A stretch of 24,617 bases of DNA from Clostridiales bacterium (lineage in GTDB: Bacteria; Bacillota; Clostridia; Lachnospirales; Anaerotignaceae). Of this stretch, positions 7,777-15,202 are shown in pieces. Position 1 is the first letter of the stretch; each line of letters opens with the position of its first letter. Where the stretch lies: contig JAHZAW010000043.1 of assembly GCA_019423725.1 (NCBI GenBank), forward strand, positions 13,277 to 37,893. Reading direction: 5' to 3'. The translations under genes were made by a program, and so were the position numbers. The notes below the pieces were generated by a model that was not told the DNA's origin, did not search any database, and saw only the letters and a list, made by a program, of their open reading frames with translations.

Positions 7777-7808
7777 ATAACCCTATGCGTAAATCGCATA
7801 GGGTTTAT
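7777..7808. terminator. Bidirectional terminator between methyltransferase 2 and endonuclease
   Basis: A perfect CCCTATGCG/CGCATAGGG stem (7781-7789 with 7795-7803), extended by A-T pairs, is flanked by A-rich sequence on the left and TTTATTTTA on the right. It can therefore serve both converging genes. Confidence 0.85.
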
Positions 7809-7809
7809 T

Positions 7810-8412
7810 TTATATGTCCTTTCCCGTTAGATGTCTCTTAAATTCCAGAGGATCGTACCAATAGCATCCAACACAGGCATCTTCCTCAAAATTATGGGTC
7901 CTGCCTCCAGCATAGTATGAAATAGGATACCCAAGTTTTTTGGCATCATATCTTATGCCGGTTCGCATACATTCCTTGCAGAACTGCCTTTTTGCATCAT
8001 TGGCAGCTTTGCTCAGCGGCTGAAAATCTGAAAGACGCTGATGTTCATTGCGCATCACACGGGATTCATTCTTCATACCGTTTTTGTGGTCCACTTCAGG
8101 ATTTGAGGTTCCTAGGACCACACAGCGCTGGGATTTTATTATTCTTTTTATTTCAGCGTTTATGTGCTGTGAAAAATCATTGTCGTTAAATCCGTTCAGA
8201 CGTATACGGTCAATGCCGTTGCCGGGAGTTTGGCTTTTATCAAATTCGATTATGTATTTTTTGGCAAGGTTAGATTCCTTTCTTGCCCAGGAAGCTCCGT
8301 TCCCAAATTTTAGTTGCGCATATTCACCGGTAAACTCGGAAACATTGACCCATCTGCTTTTTCCTTCAGTATCAGGTTTAGCTAGTTTAAGAAACAGATC
8401 TGTTTTAGTCAT
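7810..8412 (-). CDS. HNH-like type II restriction endonuclease
   Basis: A 200-residue protein predicted to cut DNA at the site protected by the two neighbouring methyltransferases. The C-terminal half shows VDHKNG (D108/H109), the following FQPLSKAANDAKRQ with N138, and two zinc-ribbon-like pairs, C145-x2-C148 and C180-x2-C183, the last in CVGCYWYDP. This pattern resembles the HNH-superfamily type IIS enzymes of the MboII/HpyAII group; the comparison is from memory and tentative. The N-terminal half (SRWVNVSEF, FGNGASWARKESNLAKKY) would hold sequence recognition. The start is ATG 8412 with GGAGG 8 nt upstream; the frame stays open to 8472 with no site. Context supports the call: it is convergent with two methyltransferases and shares their terminator. 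Confidence 0.8.
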   Translation of the reverse strand: MTKTDLFLKLAKPDTEGKSRWVNVSEFTGEYAQLKFGNGASWARKESNLAKKYIIEFDKSQTPGNGIDRIRLNGFNDNDFSQHINAEIKRIIKSQRCVVLGTSNPEVDHKNGMKNESRVMRNEHQRLSDFQPLSKAANDAKRQFCKECMRTGIRYDAKKLGYPISYYAGGRTHNFEEDACVGCYWYDPLEFKRHLTGKDI

Positions 8413-8617
8413 TACTATCCCCTCCAGAAAATCCCAGAAAATCTGATGTGATACATTATCTATTATTACCATTTTAACATAGTGATTGGAATAAGTCGAT
8501 TACGGTTTTAAATATAAAATTTATATATTTCTCAGGCCGTAAAGGAATATAAAGTACATATAAAAATACAATAATGAAATAATTTATTAAAAACTGCACA
8601 TAAATTTCACTGATGTG

Positions 8618-8645
8618 TTGAATTTTCATAAATATATGTTATAAT
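8618..8645 (+). promoter_or_regulatory. Promoter of the aminotransferase gene
   Basis: TTGAAT (8618-8623), a 16-bp spacer, then TGTTATAAT, an extended -10 with TATAAT at 8640-8645. The start codon lies 46 nt downstream. Confidence 0.75.
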
Positions 8646-8690
8646 GAGAAAGCGTACGAAAAACATTTGTCCGTGACAGGAGGAATTTAT

Positions 8691-9911
8691 ATGACAGAGA
8701 CTAATGGAATACCATCATATATAGCAGAAAGAGTAAGCAGATTTAACGGAGAATCAGCCTTTGCCATACTTTCAAAGGCTAAGGCCCTGGAAGAAAAGGG
8801 GATTGATGTCATACATCTTGAGATAGGCCAGCCTGATTTTCAGACTCCGGCAAACATAATGGAGGCAGCTGAAAAGGCCATGGCAGACGGATATACAGGA
8901 TATGGCCCGACCCTTGGATATAATGAGCTGAGAAAGACCGTTGCCGAGTATGCCAAAAAATATAAAAATGTGGATGCTGAACTTGAAAATGTAGCCATAG
9001 TTCCAGGCGGAAAACCGACCATGTTTTTTACTATGCTTACCCTGGTAAGGCCTGGTGATGAGGTAATATATCCGAATCCTGGTTTTCCCATATATGAAAG
9101 CTGTATAAAATTCGCTGAAGGAGTTCCCGTACCACTTCCTCTCACGGCTGAAAATAACTTCAGGCTTGATATTGAAAAATTTAAAAGCCTTATTACACCT
9201 AAAACAAAACTTATTATAATAAACAGCCCATGCAATCCTACAGGCGGTATATTTGAGAAGGAAGATATACTTGCCATGGCTGAAGTGCTCAGAGACAGAC
9301 CGGATATATTTATACTGTCGGATGAGATATATGACAGGCTTATTTTTGATGGAGAGGCCTTTTCCATAGCTTCACTACCTGAGTTTAAAGACAGGACACT
9401 GGTGCTTGATGGATTTTCAAAAAGCTATGCCATGACTGGATGGAGAATAGGATATTGTATTGCTAATAAGGATATAATCAAGCAGTTTGAGATGATAATG
9501 GTAAATTCGGTTTCATGTACATGTTCATTTACACAGATGGGAGCAATAGAGGCACTTACAGGACCTCAGGATTCCGTTGACAACATGAGAGCTGAATTTA
9601 AGGCAAGAAGAGACTGGCTTGTAAATGCTTTAAATGAAATTGACGGCATAAGCTGCAGGCTTCCAAGGGGAGCATTTTATGCTTTCCCTGATATTTCTTC
9701 CTTTGGCCTTACCAGCAAGGAGTTTGCAGACAGACTCCTTGACGAAGAAGGAGTGGCCCTTGCTTGGGGCACGTCATTTGGCGAATATGGAGAGGGATAT
9801 ATAAGGATTTCCTATGCCACAAGCCTTGATAACTTAAAGGAAGCCGTAAAAAGAATAAAAAGATTTACTGAAAAACTGAATATGGAAAAGCTGCATTCAG
9901 CTGCATCATAA
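8691..9911 (+). CDS. PLP-dependent class I aminotransferase
   Basis: A 406-residue fold-type I aminotransferase transferring an amino group between an amino acid and a 2-oxoacid in the cytoplasm. Visible motifs: IGQPDFQTP near residue 45, YGPTLGYNELR (71-81), NSPCNPTGG (178-186), DEIYD (211-215), and the pyridoxal-phosphate lysine K244 in SKSYAMTGWRIGY. A C-terminal YIRISYA supplies the Arg that binds the substrate carboxylate. The start is ATG 8691 with AGGAGG 7 nt upstream; a GTG further upstream is not used. Length is normal. The subfamily resembles aspartate/aromatic/alanine aminotransferases, but the substrate cannot be fixed from sequence. It is monocistronic, so the context does not help. 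Confidence 0.92.
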   Translation: MTETNGIPSYIAERVSRFNGESAFAILSKAKALEEKGIDVIHLEIGQPDFQTPANIMEAAEKAMADGYTGYGPTLGYNELRKTVAEYAKKYKNVDAELENVAIVPGGKPTMFFTMLTLVRPGDEVIYPNPGFPIYESCIKFAEGVPVPLPLTAENNFRLDIEKFKSLITPKTKLIIINSPCNPTGGIFEKEDILAMAEVLRDRPDIFILSDEIYDRLIFDGEAFSIASLPEFKDRTLVLDGFSKSYAMTGWRIGYCIANKDIIKQFEMIMVNSVSCTCSFTQMGAIEALTGPQDSVDNMRAEFKARRDWLVNALNEIDGISCRLPRGAFYAFPDISSFGLTSKEFADRLLDEEGVALAWGTSFGEYGEGYIRISYATSLDNLKEAVKRIKRFTEKLNMEKLHSAAS

Positions 9912-9918
9912 AATAAAT

Positions 9919-9953
9919 AAAAGGCCAGAGATCATGTATCTTTTGGCCTTTTG
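9919..9953 (+). terminator. Terminator after the aminotransferase
   Basis: AAAAGGCCAGAGAT pairs with ATCTTTTGGCCTTTT, with one bulged T and a CATGT loop, and ends in TTTT. Confidence 0.8.
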
Positions 9954-9999
9954 AATTTATATGCGGCATAAGAGCAGGCAGGAGAGATATTATGTCTTG

Positions 10000-10028
10000 T
10001 TTACAATATAGAGATAAACTGCTATAAT
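10000..10028 (+). promoter_or_regulatory. Promoter of the iron-sulfur flavoprotein-like gene
   Basis: TTTACA (10000-10005), exactly 17 bp, then TATAAT (10023-10028). The -10 overlaps an in-frame ATG at 10027. That rules out this ATG as the start and supports the one at 10066. Confidence 0.75.
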
Positions 10029-10065
10029 GAACCTGTCAGATTATTTTGATTTGGAGATGAAAAAT

Positions 10066-10614
10066 ATGTCCGGAAAGAATGTTCTTGTAATTACGGGAAG
10101 CCCCAGACTTGACGGGAACAGTGACCGCCTTGCGGACGCATTTATTGACGGAGCTGTATCTGCTGAAAATAATATTGTAAGATTTGATACTGGAAGAATG
10201 AACATAGGACCGTGCAAAGCCTGTGGCGAATGTTATAAAAAAGATGGTGCCTGTGCTGTCTCAAATGGTTTTAATACGATTGCTCCGGAAATAATTAAAA
10301 GTGATGTTATCGTATTTGTTACACCCATGTACTGGTTTTCTTTTACCGCTCAGATAAAAAATGTTATCGATAAAATGTATTCATTCTATAAAGCTGGAAA
10401 GGATATCTCTGGCAAAGAATGCCTGCTTATAGTATGCGGAGCAAGCACGGATGAATGTGATTATGAAGGAATATCCACTACATATAAACTTATGGCAAAT
10501 TACCTTAAATGGGAAGATAATGGAATACTTATTGTTCCCGGTGTCAGTGAAAAGGGTGACATAAAAAATACTGATTACCTGGATAAAGCTGAGGAGCTTG
10601 GAAGGAATATCTAA
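10066..10614 (+). CDS. NAD(P)H-dependent FMN-reductase-like / iron-sulfur flavoprotein
   Basis: A 182-residue flavodoxin-fold protein. The N-terminal strand-loop VLVITGSPRLDGNSDRLA (6-23) is the FMN-phosphate binding loop, and the VTPMYWFSFTAQIKNVIDKM segment is the flavin-contacting region of the FMN_red family. Cysteines C50, C53, C56 and C63 form C-x2-C-x2-C-x6-C, which fits the compact motif that binds a [4Fe-4S] cluster in iron-sulfur flavoproteins (Isf). It is therefore probably a two-cofactor electron-transfer protein, with reduction of small electrophiles or O2/H2O2 detoxification as possible roles. The start is ATG 10066, with GGAG 9 nt upstream and the promoter -10 lying over the alternative start. 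Its substrate is unknown. Confidence 0.87.
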   Translation: MSGKNVLVITGSPRLDGNSDRLADAFIDGAVSAENNIVRFDTGRMNIGPCKACGECYKKDGACAVSNGFNTIAPEIIKSDVIVFVTPMYWFSFTAQIKNVIDKMYSFYKAGKDISGKECLLIVCGASTDECDYEGISTTYKLMANYLKWEDNGILIVPGVSEKGDIKNTDYLDKAEELGRNI

Positions 10615-10621
10615 AAAAGAT

Positions 10622-10650
10622 TTGAACTTTAATATTCGTTATGATATAAT
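10622..10650 (+). promoter_or_regulatory. Promoter of tRNA-Ser
   Basis: TTGAAC (10622-10627), a 17-bp spacer, then TATAAT (10645-10650), placing transcription start a few bases before the tRNA. Confidence 0.8.
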
Positions 10651-10664
10651 AGCCAAGTGTCTAT

Positions 10665-10750
10665 GGAGGTGTATCGAAGTGGTCATAACGGGCCTGACTC
10701 GAAATCAGGTAGTCCTCACGGGCTCGTGGGTTCGAATCCCACCGCCTCCG
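10665..10750 (+). tRNA. tRNA-Ser (anticodon CGA)
   Basis: An 86-nt class II tRNA. The acceptor stem GGAGGTG/CGCCTCC has one G-U pair and a discriminator G. The anticodon arm is CCTGA-CTCGAAA-TCAGG with anticodon CGA, reading UCG. A long variable arm (TAGTCCTCACGGGCTC region) and the T-arm GTGGG-TTCGAAT-CCCAC complete it. The 3' CCA is not encoded (GCT follows) and must be added enzymatically. It stands alone with its own promoter and terminator. Confidence 0.95.
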
Positions 10751-10755
10751 GCTGT

Positions 10756-10792
10756 AAAAACTCCGGCAGAGTTTAACTCTGCCGGAGTTTTT
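10756..10792 (+). terminator. Terminator of tRNA-Ser
   Basis: AAAAACTCCGGCAGAG pairs with CTCTGCCGGAGTTTTT around a 5-nt loop. It is very stable and ends in five T residues. Confidence 0.93.
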
Positions 10793-10806
10793 ATATATCC
10801 TATACT

Positions 10807-10962
10807 ATGGCTGATTCCGAACTTTTCTACGATATATCAAACGCTGAAGCTGGTTTTGTACCATATGAAGGGCAGGAAGCCAGTTACTATGCCGTTGCCC
10901 AGTGGTGGGAAAATGGCGAAAAGACCATAATGACTGAATGTGAATATGATCCAAACATGTAA
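10807..10962 (+). CDS. Doubtful 51-residue ORF after tRNA-Ser (small protein or gene remnant)
   Basis: An uninterrupted ATG-to-TAA frame whose product is acidic and aromatic-rich (ends with CEYDPNM; contains YEGQEASYYAVAQWWENG). The amino-acid make-up looks protein-like, not random. There is no Shine-Dalgarno site and the frame starts about 15 nt after the tRNA terminator, closed upstream by an in-frame stop at 10774-10776. It may be the C-terminal remnant of a lost larger gene. I do not recognise a family. The rest of the stretch to 11141 holds only a terminator. Confidence 0.3.
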   Translation: MADSELFYDISNAEAGFVPYEGQEASYYAVAQWWENGEKTIMTECEYDPNM

Positions 10963-11003
10963 TTTTCGATAGTTTAAATGGCAAATAGTTTTTAAATGAA
11001 AAG

Positions 11004-11056
11004 AGCCTGTTTATGGTGGCTGCTGGTGTGCATGCTTTCATAAACAGGCTTTTATA
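11004..11056. terminator. Hairpin terminator between the small ORF and the ABC-F gene
   Basis: A 12-bp perfect stem AGCCTGTTTATG/CATAAACAGGCT (11004-11015 with 11039-11050) has a 23-nt loop. TTTTATATTTT follows on the plus strand and CTTTTC on the minus strand. It is probably used by the minus-strand ABC-F gene ending at 11142. Confidence 0.65.
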
Positions 11057-11141
11057 TTTTGGTATTATTTAAACCTCAATATGTACAGAATACTGCTGAA
11101 TGAATACAGGACTGCCTGAAAATAAGTATAGTCCTAAAGGC

Positions 11142-12698
11142 TCAAAACTGTACCGTCGTCCAGTCCTCGCAGTTCCAAACATCGGTCACGATATCCTGAT
11201 AAAATTCAGGTTCATGGCATATGAGAAGTATGCTTCCTTTGTATGCTTTAAGGGCACGCTTAAGTTCATCTTTAGCATCCACATCTAAATGGTTTGTAGG
11301 CTCATCGAGCAGAAGAACATTGGACTCATTATTTATCAGCTTGCATAATCTTACCTTTGCCTGTTCTCCTCCGCTCAATACCCTTACCATGCTTTCAATA
11401 TGTTTTGTGGTAAGCCCGCATTTTGCCAAGGCTGAACGGACCTCATACTGGGTATATGAGGGGAATTCTTTCCATATTTCATCAATGCATGTCACGTTAT
11501 CAGTATATTTCTTTTCCTGTTCAAAGTATCCAGGATACAGATAGTCACCTAATGTGGTTTTTCCACTGATGGGAGGAATCTCTCCGATTATAGATCTTAA
11601 AAGCGTGGTTTTTCCGATACCATTAGCACCTACCATGGCTATTTTCTGACCTCGTTCCATGGAAAGTGTAAGGGGACGGGAAAGGGGCTTGTCATATCCG
11701 ATGACAAGATCTTCTGTCTGGAAAATATATCTTCCAGGAGCACGGGCTTCCTTGAAATTGAATTCAGGTTTGGGTTTTTCCTTAGCCAGTTCTATGACAT
11801 CCATCTTATCCAGCTTTTTCTGACGGCTCATGGCCATGTTTCTTGTGGCAACACGGGATTTGTTCCTTGCCACAAAATCCTTAAGATCCTCGATCTCCTG
11901 CTGCTGCCTGCGGTAAGCCGCCTCGAGCTGAGCTTTTTTGACGGCATATACTTCCTGGAACTTGTCATAGTTTCCAACATAGCGGGTTATTTCAGCATTC
12001 TCAACATGATATATCAGATTTACTACACTGTTCAAAAATGGTATGTCATGGGATATGAGTATGAATGCGTTTTCGTAATCTATAAGGTATCTTTTAAGCC
12101 ATTCGATATGGTTTTCGTCCAGATAGTTTGTAGGCTCGTCCAGAAGAAGAATATCAGGTTTTTCAAGGAGCAGCTTTCCCATAAGCACTTTAGTACGCTG
12201 TCCGCCTGAAAGTTCTGTGACATCCTGGTCAAGGCCTATATCTGTCAGACCAAGGGCACGGCCGATTTCCTCAACTTTTGAATCGATCACATAAAAGTCA
12301 TGATGCTCAAGAAGGTCCTGAATGCTTCCGGTCTCCTCCATGAGAAAGTTCATCCTGTCTTCATCGGCATCGGCCATTTCGGCATAGTATACGTTCATTT
12401 CCGCTTCCAGATCAAAAAGGAAGCTGAAGGCTGATTTGAGGACATCGCGTATAGTCTGGCCCTTTTCCAGAACTGTATGCTGGTCAAGATAACCGACACG
12501 GACGTTTTTAGCCCATTCTATTTTTCCCTCATCAGGCATAAGGCTGCCTGTGATTATATTCATAAATGTTGACTTTCCTTCACCATTGGCTCCAACAAAG
12601 CCGACATGTTCACCCTTTAAAAGCCTGAATGACACGTCTTTGAAAATAGCTCTGTCACCAAAACCGTGACTAAGTTTTTCTACATTTAAAATGCTCAT
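11142..12698 (-). CDS. ABC-F family ATP-binding protein (YbiT-like)
   Basis: A 518-residue soluble protein with two ABC ATPase domains and no membrane segments, typical of ABC-F ribosome-associated translation factors. Domain 1: Walker A GANGEGKST (36-44), signature LSGGQ (163-167), Walker B DILLLDEPTNYLD. Linker (about 240-325) with basic and coiled-coil character (KKAQLEAAYRRQQQEIEDL). Domain 2: Walker A GANGIGKTT (357-365), LSGGE (441-445), VLLLDEPTNHLD. The start is ATG 12698 with AAAGGAG 7 nt upstream. Some ABC-F proteins confer antibiotic resistance by ribosome protection, but nothing here marks this one as a resistance factor, and the housekeeping YbiT/Uup type is more likely. Confidence 0.93.
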   Translation of the reverse strand: MSILNVEKLSHGFGDRAIFKDVSFRLLKGEHVGFVGANGEGKSTFMNIITGSLMPDEGKIEWAKNVRVGYLDQHTVLEKGQTIRDVLKSAFSFLFDLEAEMNVYYAEMADADEDRMNFLMEETGSIQDLLEHHDFYVIDSKVEEIGRALGLTDIGLDQDVTELSGGQRTKVLMGKLLLEKPDILLLDEPTNYLDENHIEWLKRYLIDYENAFILISHDIPFLNSVVNLIYHVENAEITRYVGNYDKFQEVYAVKKAQLEAAYRRQQQEIEDLKDFVARNKSRVATRNMAMSRQKKLDKMDVIELAKEKPKPEFNFKEARAPGRYIFQTEDLVIGYDKPLSRPLTLSMERGQKIAMVGANGIGKTTLLRSIIGEIPPISGKTTLGDYLYPGYFEQEKKYTDNVTCIDEIWKEFPSYTQYEVRSALAKCGLTTKHIESMVRVLSGGEQAKVRLCKLINNESNVLLLDEPTNHLDVDAKDELKRALKAYKGSILLICHEPEFYQDIVTDVWNCEDWTTVQF

Positions 12699-12740
12699 GA
12701 AACTTCTCCTTTAGATAGATAATAAGCGAGATACCTAACA

Positions 12741-12769
12741 ATTCTACCAGAGAAATCAAATGGAGACAA
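12741..12769 (-). promoter_or_regulatory. Promoter of the ABC-F gene
   Basis: On the minus strand, TTGTCT (12769-12764), a 17-bp spacer, then TAGAAT (12746-12741). Confidence 0.65.
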
Positions 12770-12841
12770 CATAAAGGATAAATATTTGGATACAAAATTA
12801 TCAATAAAAGGTAATATAGAATTTTTTATTAAAAAAATTTA

Positions 12842-12850
12842 TGCTATAAT
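12842..12850 (+). promoter_or_regulatory. Extended -10 promoter of rmuC
   Basis: TGCTATAAT (TG-n-TATAAT), 38 nt before the start. The -35 is only a T-run (12822-12827). Confidence 0.6.
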
Positions 12851-12888
12851 TAATAAATATCCTGCAGAAAAAAAGAAGGGAGAATAAA

Positions 12889-14313
12889 ATGGAAATAATA
12901 ATCATAGTCTTGATAGTCGTACAGACAATCATAATCATAGGCCTGCTGAAAAGATCATCAGATGCCGGCCAGGGAAAGGACAGCGAACAGCTGATAAAAC
13001 TTGGTGAGGAAATAAGCGGCGTCAAGGATAGTTTAAACAGAATAAATGATGATATAAAAAATCTCAAGCTGGAATCAGCAAACAGCAGCAGTATATTAAG
13101 AAAGGAAATATCAGAATCCATTCAGAACAACATAAAATCTCTGGGGAATATGGTAATGGAAAGCCAGAGGAACTATGGGGAAATGCAGAACAACAGCATT
13201 AAAAGCAGCGGTGAAAACACTGTAAAACAGATAGAAAGCATACATACCGCCATAACTAAGCAGCTCACCCAGATGAGCACGAATATAGAGGAAAGGCTTA
13301 AGACATCATCCCTTGAAAGCGAGAATAAGCTGGAAGCCATAAGAAAGACGGTGGAAACAAAGCTTACTGGCATACAGGAGGACAATAACAAAAAACTGGA
13401 TGAAATGAGAAACGTGGTGGATGAAAAGCTCCAGAAGACACTGGAAGAGAGGATATCCAAATCCTTTGAGCTTGTAAATACCCAGCTTGAGCAGGTATAT
13501 AAAGGTCTGGGAGAGATGCAGAACCTGGCCAATGGAGTAGGCGACTTAAAGAAGGTGCTTTCAAACGTAAAGACAAGGGGTATTTTAGGAGAGATACAGC
13601 TTGGGGCAATACTTGAGGAGATACTCTCGCCTGAGCAGTATGAGACGAATTTCGTAACTAAAAAGGGAAGCAAAAATCCCGTAGAATACGCGGTAAAAAT
13701 ACCTACAGAGGACGGAAAGGGAATATATCTTCCAATAGACTCTAAATTCCCTGGAGACGCCTATATAAATCTCACTGAGGCCTATGACAGTGGCAACAAG
13801 GATGCTGTCAATGAGGCGGTAAAAATACTTACCCAGAGGATAAAGAGCTTTGCAAAAGACATAAGCGACAAATACATAGATCCACCCAATACAACGGATT
13901 TTGCTATAATGTTCCTGCCATTTGAGGGGCTTTACGCTGAGGTAGTAAATAGAGGCCTGGTGGAGGAGCTTCAGAGGACATATCGTGTAAACATTGCCGG
14001 ACCAAGCACCATGGCAGCGCTTTTGAACAGCCTTCAGATGGGATTTAGAACATTTGCCATCCAGAAGAGGAGCGGAGAAGTATGGGAAGTGCTTGGAGCT
14101 GTAAAGACGGAGTTCAATAAGTTTGGTGCTGTCCTTGAAAAGACCCAGAAGAGGCTTGAAGAGGCTAACCGTGAGCTGGACAACCTTGTGGGAGTAAGGA
14201 CCAGACAGATACAGAGAAAGCTCAAGAGTGTGGAAAGCATAAGCTCAGATATTTCTGAAAAGATGTTCCTGGGAGTGGAATCAGGAATAATCGATGAGGA
14301 AGAAAAGGAATAA
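12889..14313 (+). CDS. rmuC: DNA recombination protein RmuC
   Basis: A 474-residue membrane-anchored RmuC-family protein. In E. coli the family limits inversions at short inverted repeats, and its core is related to restriction-nuclease folds. One N-terminal hydrophobic helix (residues 2-21, very Ile-rich) anchors it. A long coiled-coil with many Gln, Glu and Lys residues spans about 30-205. The RmuC domain follows at about 215-440, with GILGEIQLGAILEEIL, the PVEYAVKIP segment, LPIDSKFPGDAY, MFLPFEGLYAEV, and AGPSTMAALLNSLQMGF, all hallmarks of the family. The start is ATG 12889 with GAAGGGAG 6 nt upstream. It is monocistronic, divergent from the ABC-F gene. Confidence 0.95.
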   Translation: MEIIIIVLIVVQTIIIIGLLKRSSDAGQGKDSEQLIKLGEEISGVKDSLNRINDDIKNLKLESANSSSILRKEISESIQNNIKSLGNMVMESQRNYGEMQNNSIKSSGENTVKQIESIHTAITKQLTQMSTNIEERLKTSSLESENKLEAIRKTVETKLTGIQEDNNKKLDEMRNVVDEKLQKTLEERISKSFELVNTQLEQVYKGLGEMQNLANGVGDLKKVLSNVKTRGILGEIQLGAILEEILSPEQYETNFVTKKGSKNPVEYAVKIPTEDGKGIYLPIDSKFPGDAYINLTEAYDSGNKDAVNEAVKILTQRIKSFAKDISDKYIDPPNTTDFAIMFLPFEGLYAEVVNRGLVEELQRTYRVNIAGPSTMAALLNSLQMGFRTFAIQKRSGEVWEVLGAVKTEFNKFGAVLEKTQKRLEEANRELDNLVGVRTRQIQRKLKSVESISSDISEKMFLGVESGIIDEEEKE

Positions 14314-14338
14314 AATATACGTTCAATGTCAGACAAAA

Positions 14339-14383
14339 AAGGAGCCGCCTGATTTTACACTCAGGGCGGCCCTTGATTTTTGT
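14339..14383 (+). terminator. Terminator after rmuC
   Basis: GAGCCGCCTGA pairs with TCAGGGCGGC (one bulged G), followed by a T-rich tail (TTGATTTTTGTTT). Confidence 0.7.
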
Positions 14384-14415
14384 TTAATATTTTTGGTGAA
14401 AAAGAAATCAAAAAT

Positions 14416-14793
14416 TCAAATTTTTAAGTTTTCGATCAACTTTTTGTCAGCCGGGCAGAAATCATATTTATGAAAATCATTTTTATCCACCCATAAAATT
14501 TCAAGATGTTCAAATTTTAAAGGAACACCGCTGGTGATCCTGGCTTCAAACAAGGTTAGATGTACGGTTGTCGAAGTATATTGGTAAACCGTATCAGCAA
14601 GGGCATTTCCGACTGATATTTTTATTCCCAGTTCCTCCATACATTCACGGCAGAGGGCCTGTATGGGAGTCTCTCCATTTTCGATCTTGCCTCCTGGAAA
14701 TTCCCACATGTAGGCGCAGTTTTTTCCTGGAGGTCTTTTGCATATCAAAATTTTTCCATTGTTTTCAATAAAGGCAGCTGCGACTTCCGTCAT
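14416..14793 (-). CDS. MutT-type Nudix hydrolase
   Basis: A 125-residue Nudix pyrophosphohydrolase, probably a MutT-like enzyme that removes oxidised nucleoside triphosphates. The Nudix box matches G-x5-E-x7-R-E-U-x-E-E-x-G-U exactly: G35, E41, R49, E50, E53, E54, G56. The flanking FPGGKIENGE and the early KRPPGKNCAYMWEFPGG segment are typical of MutT/CTG-pyrophosphohydrolase subgroups. The start is ATG 14793 with a G-rich site (AGGGGGG) 8 nt upstream. It is a single gene converging on rmuC. Substrate preference cannot be decided from sequence. Confidence 0.92.
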   Translation of the reverse strand: MTEVAAAFIENNGKILICKRPPGKNCAYMWEFPGGKIENGETPIQALCRECMEELGIKISVGNALADTVYQYTSTTVHLTLFEARITSGVPLKFEHLEILWVDKNDFHKYDFCPADKKLIENLKI

Positions 14794-14832
14794 AGTATAT
14801 CCCCCCTGAAAATGTATCTTTTACTGAAATTC

Positions 14833-14860
14833 AGTATATCTCTTATTTTCATTAAATCAA
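14833..14860 (-). promoter_or_regulatory. Promoter of the Nudix gene
   Basis: On the minus strand, TTGATT (14860-14855), 16 bp, then TATACT (14838-14833). A short dyad ACTGAAATTCAGT (14823-14835) overlaps its downstream edge. Confidence 0.55.
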
Positions 14861-15028
14861 ACTATTTTAAATAAAAAATCTGTTATCAGACAACTTGAAA
14901 CTGGCTCAGAATACGAAAATTTGTTATTTTTATCGATATTTTTCAAGTTTAAAGTTTTATTGAACACTCATTTTTATAAAAAATTCAAAAAATAATACGA
15001 GAGTACTGCCATAATTTAATATATTTTG

Positions 15029-15046
15029 TTGTTAATTAATAAACAA
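15029..15046. promoter_or_regulatory. Rex-like operator
   Basis: TTGTTAATTAATAAACAA matches the Rex consensus TTGTTAA-N4-TTAACAA with a single mismatch. Rex is the NADH/NAD-sensing repressor of fermentation genes in Clostridia. The site lies about 110 bp before the CoA-transferase promoter in an otherwise gene-free AT-rich region (14794-15202). Because that region is so AT-rich, a chance match cannot be excluded. Confidence 0.5.
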
Positions 15047-15137
15047 ACGACGGTTAAATTTATGAATTTTTGTATATTATTTCATTAATTTTATGTATTT
15101 GCTATAAGTGTTTGTAAAAAAATACTGTACAAATAAC

Positions 15138-15165
15138 TTGAAATATGTAAAATGTTAATTATAAG
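15138..15165 (+). promoter_or_regulatory. Promoter of the CoA-transferase gene
   Basis: TTGAAA (15138-15143), a 16-bp spacer, then TATAAG (15160-15165). The start codon is 38 nt downstream. Confidence 0.55.
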
Positions 15166-15202
15166 AAAATACGGTGGCAAACGCCTCGAAAGGAGAAGAA
15201 AT

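Noticed and set aside
10598..10930. A 110-codon plus-strand frame running across the tRNA-Ser gene and its terminator.
   Set aside because: It overlaps a well-supported tRNA, its promoter and its hairpin, has no ribosome binding site and its product matches nothing recognisable.
11108..11135. AGGACT/AGTCCT inverted repeat near the end of the ABC-F gene.
   Set aside because: The 6-bp arms are 16 nt apart with no T-tract on either strand. The stronger hairpin at 11004-11050 is the better terminator.
10665..11141. tRNA-Ser 3' end as a prophage or island attachment site.
   Set aside because: I saw no repeat of the tRNA 3' end elsewhere in the window and no integrase gene.
13173..13673. A 166-codon minus-strand frame opposite rmuC.
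   Set aside because: The Ser/Phe/Cys-rich product mirrors the coiled-coil codons of rmuC on the other strand; no start site or motifs.
14794..15202. The AT-rich 400-bp gap before the CoA-transferase as a replication origin or a hidden small gene.
   Set aside because: There are no DnaA-box clusters and no frame with a ribosome binding site. Only the Rex-like site and promoters stand out.
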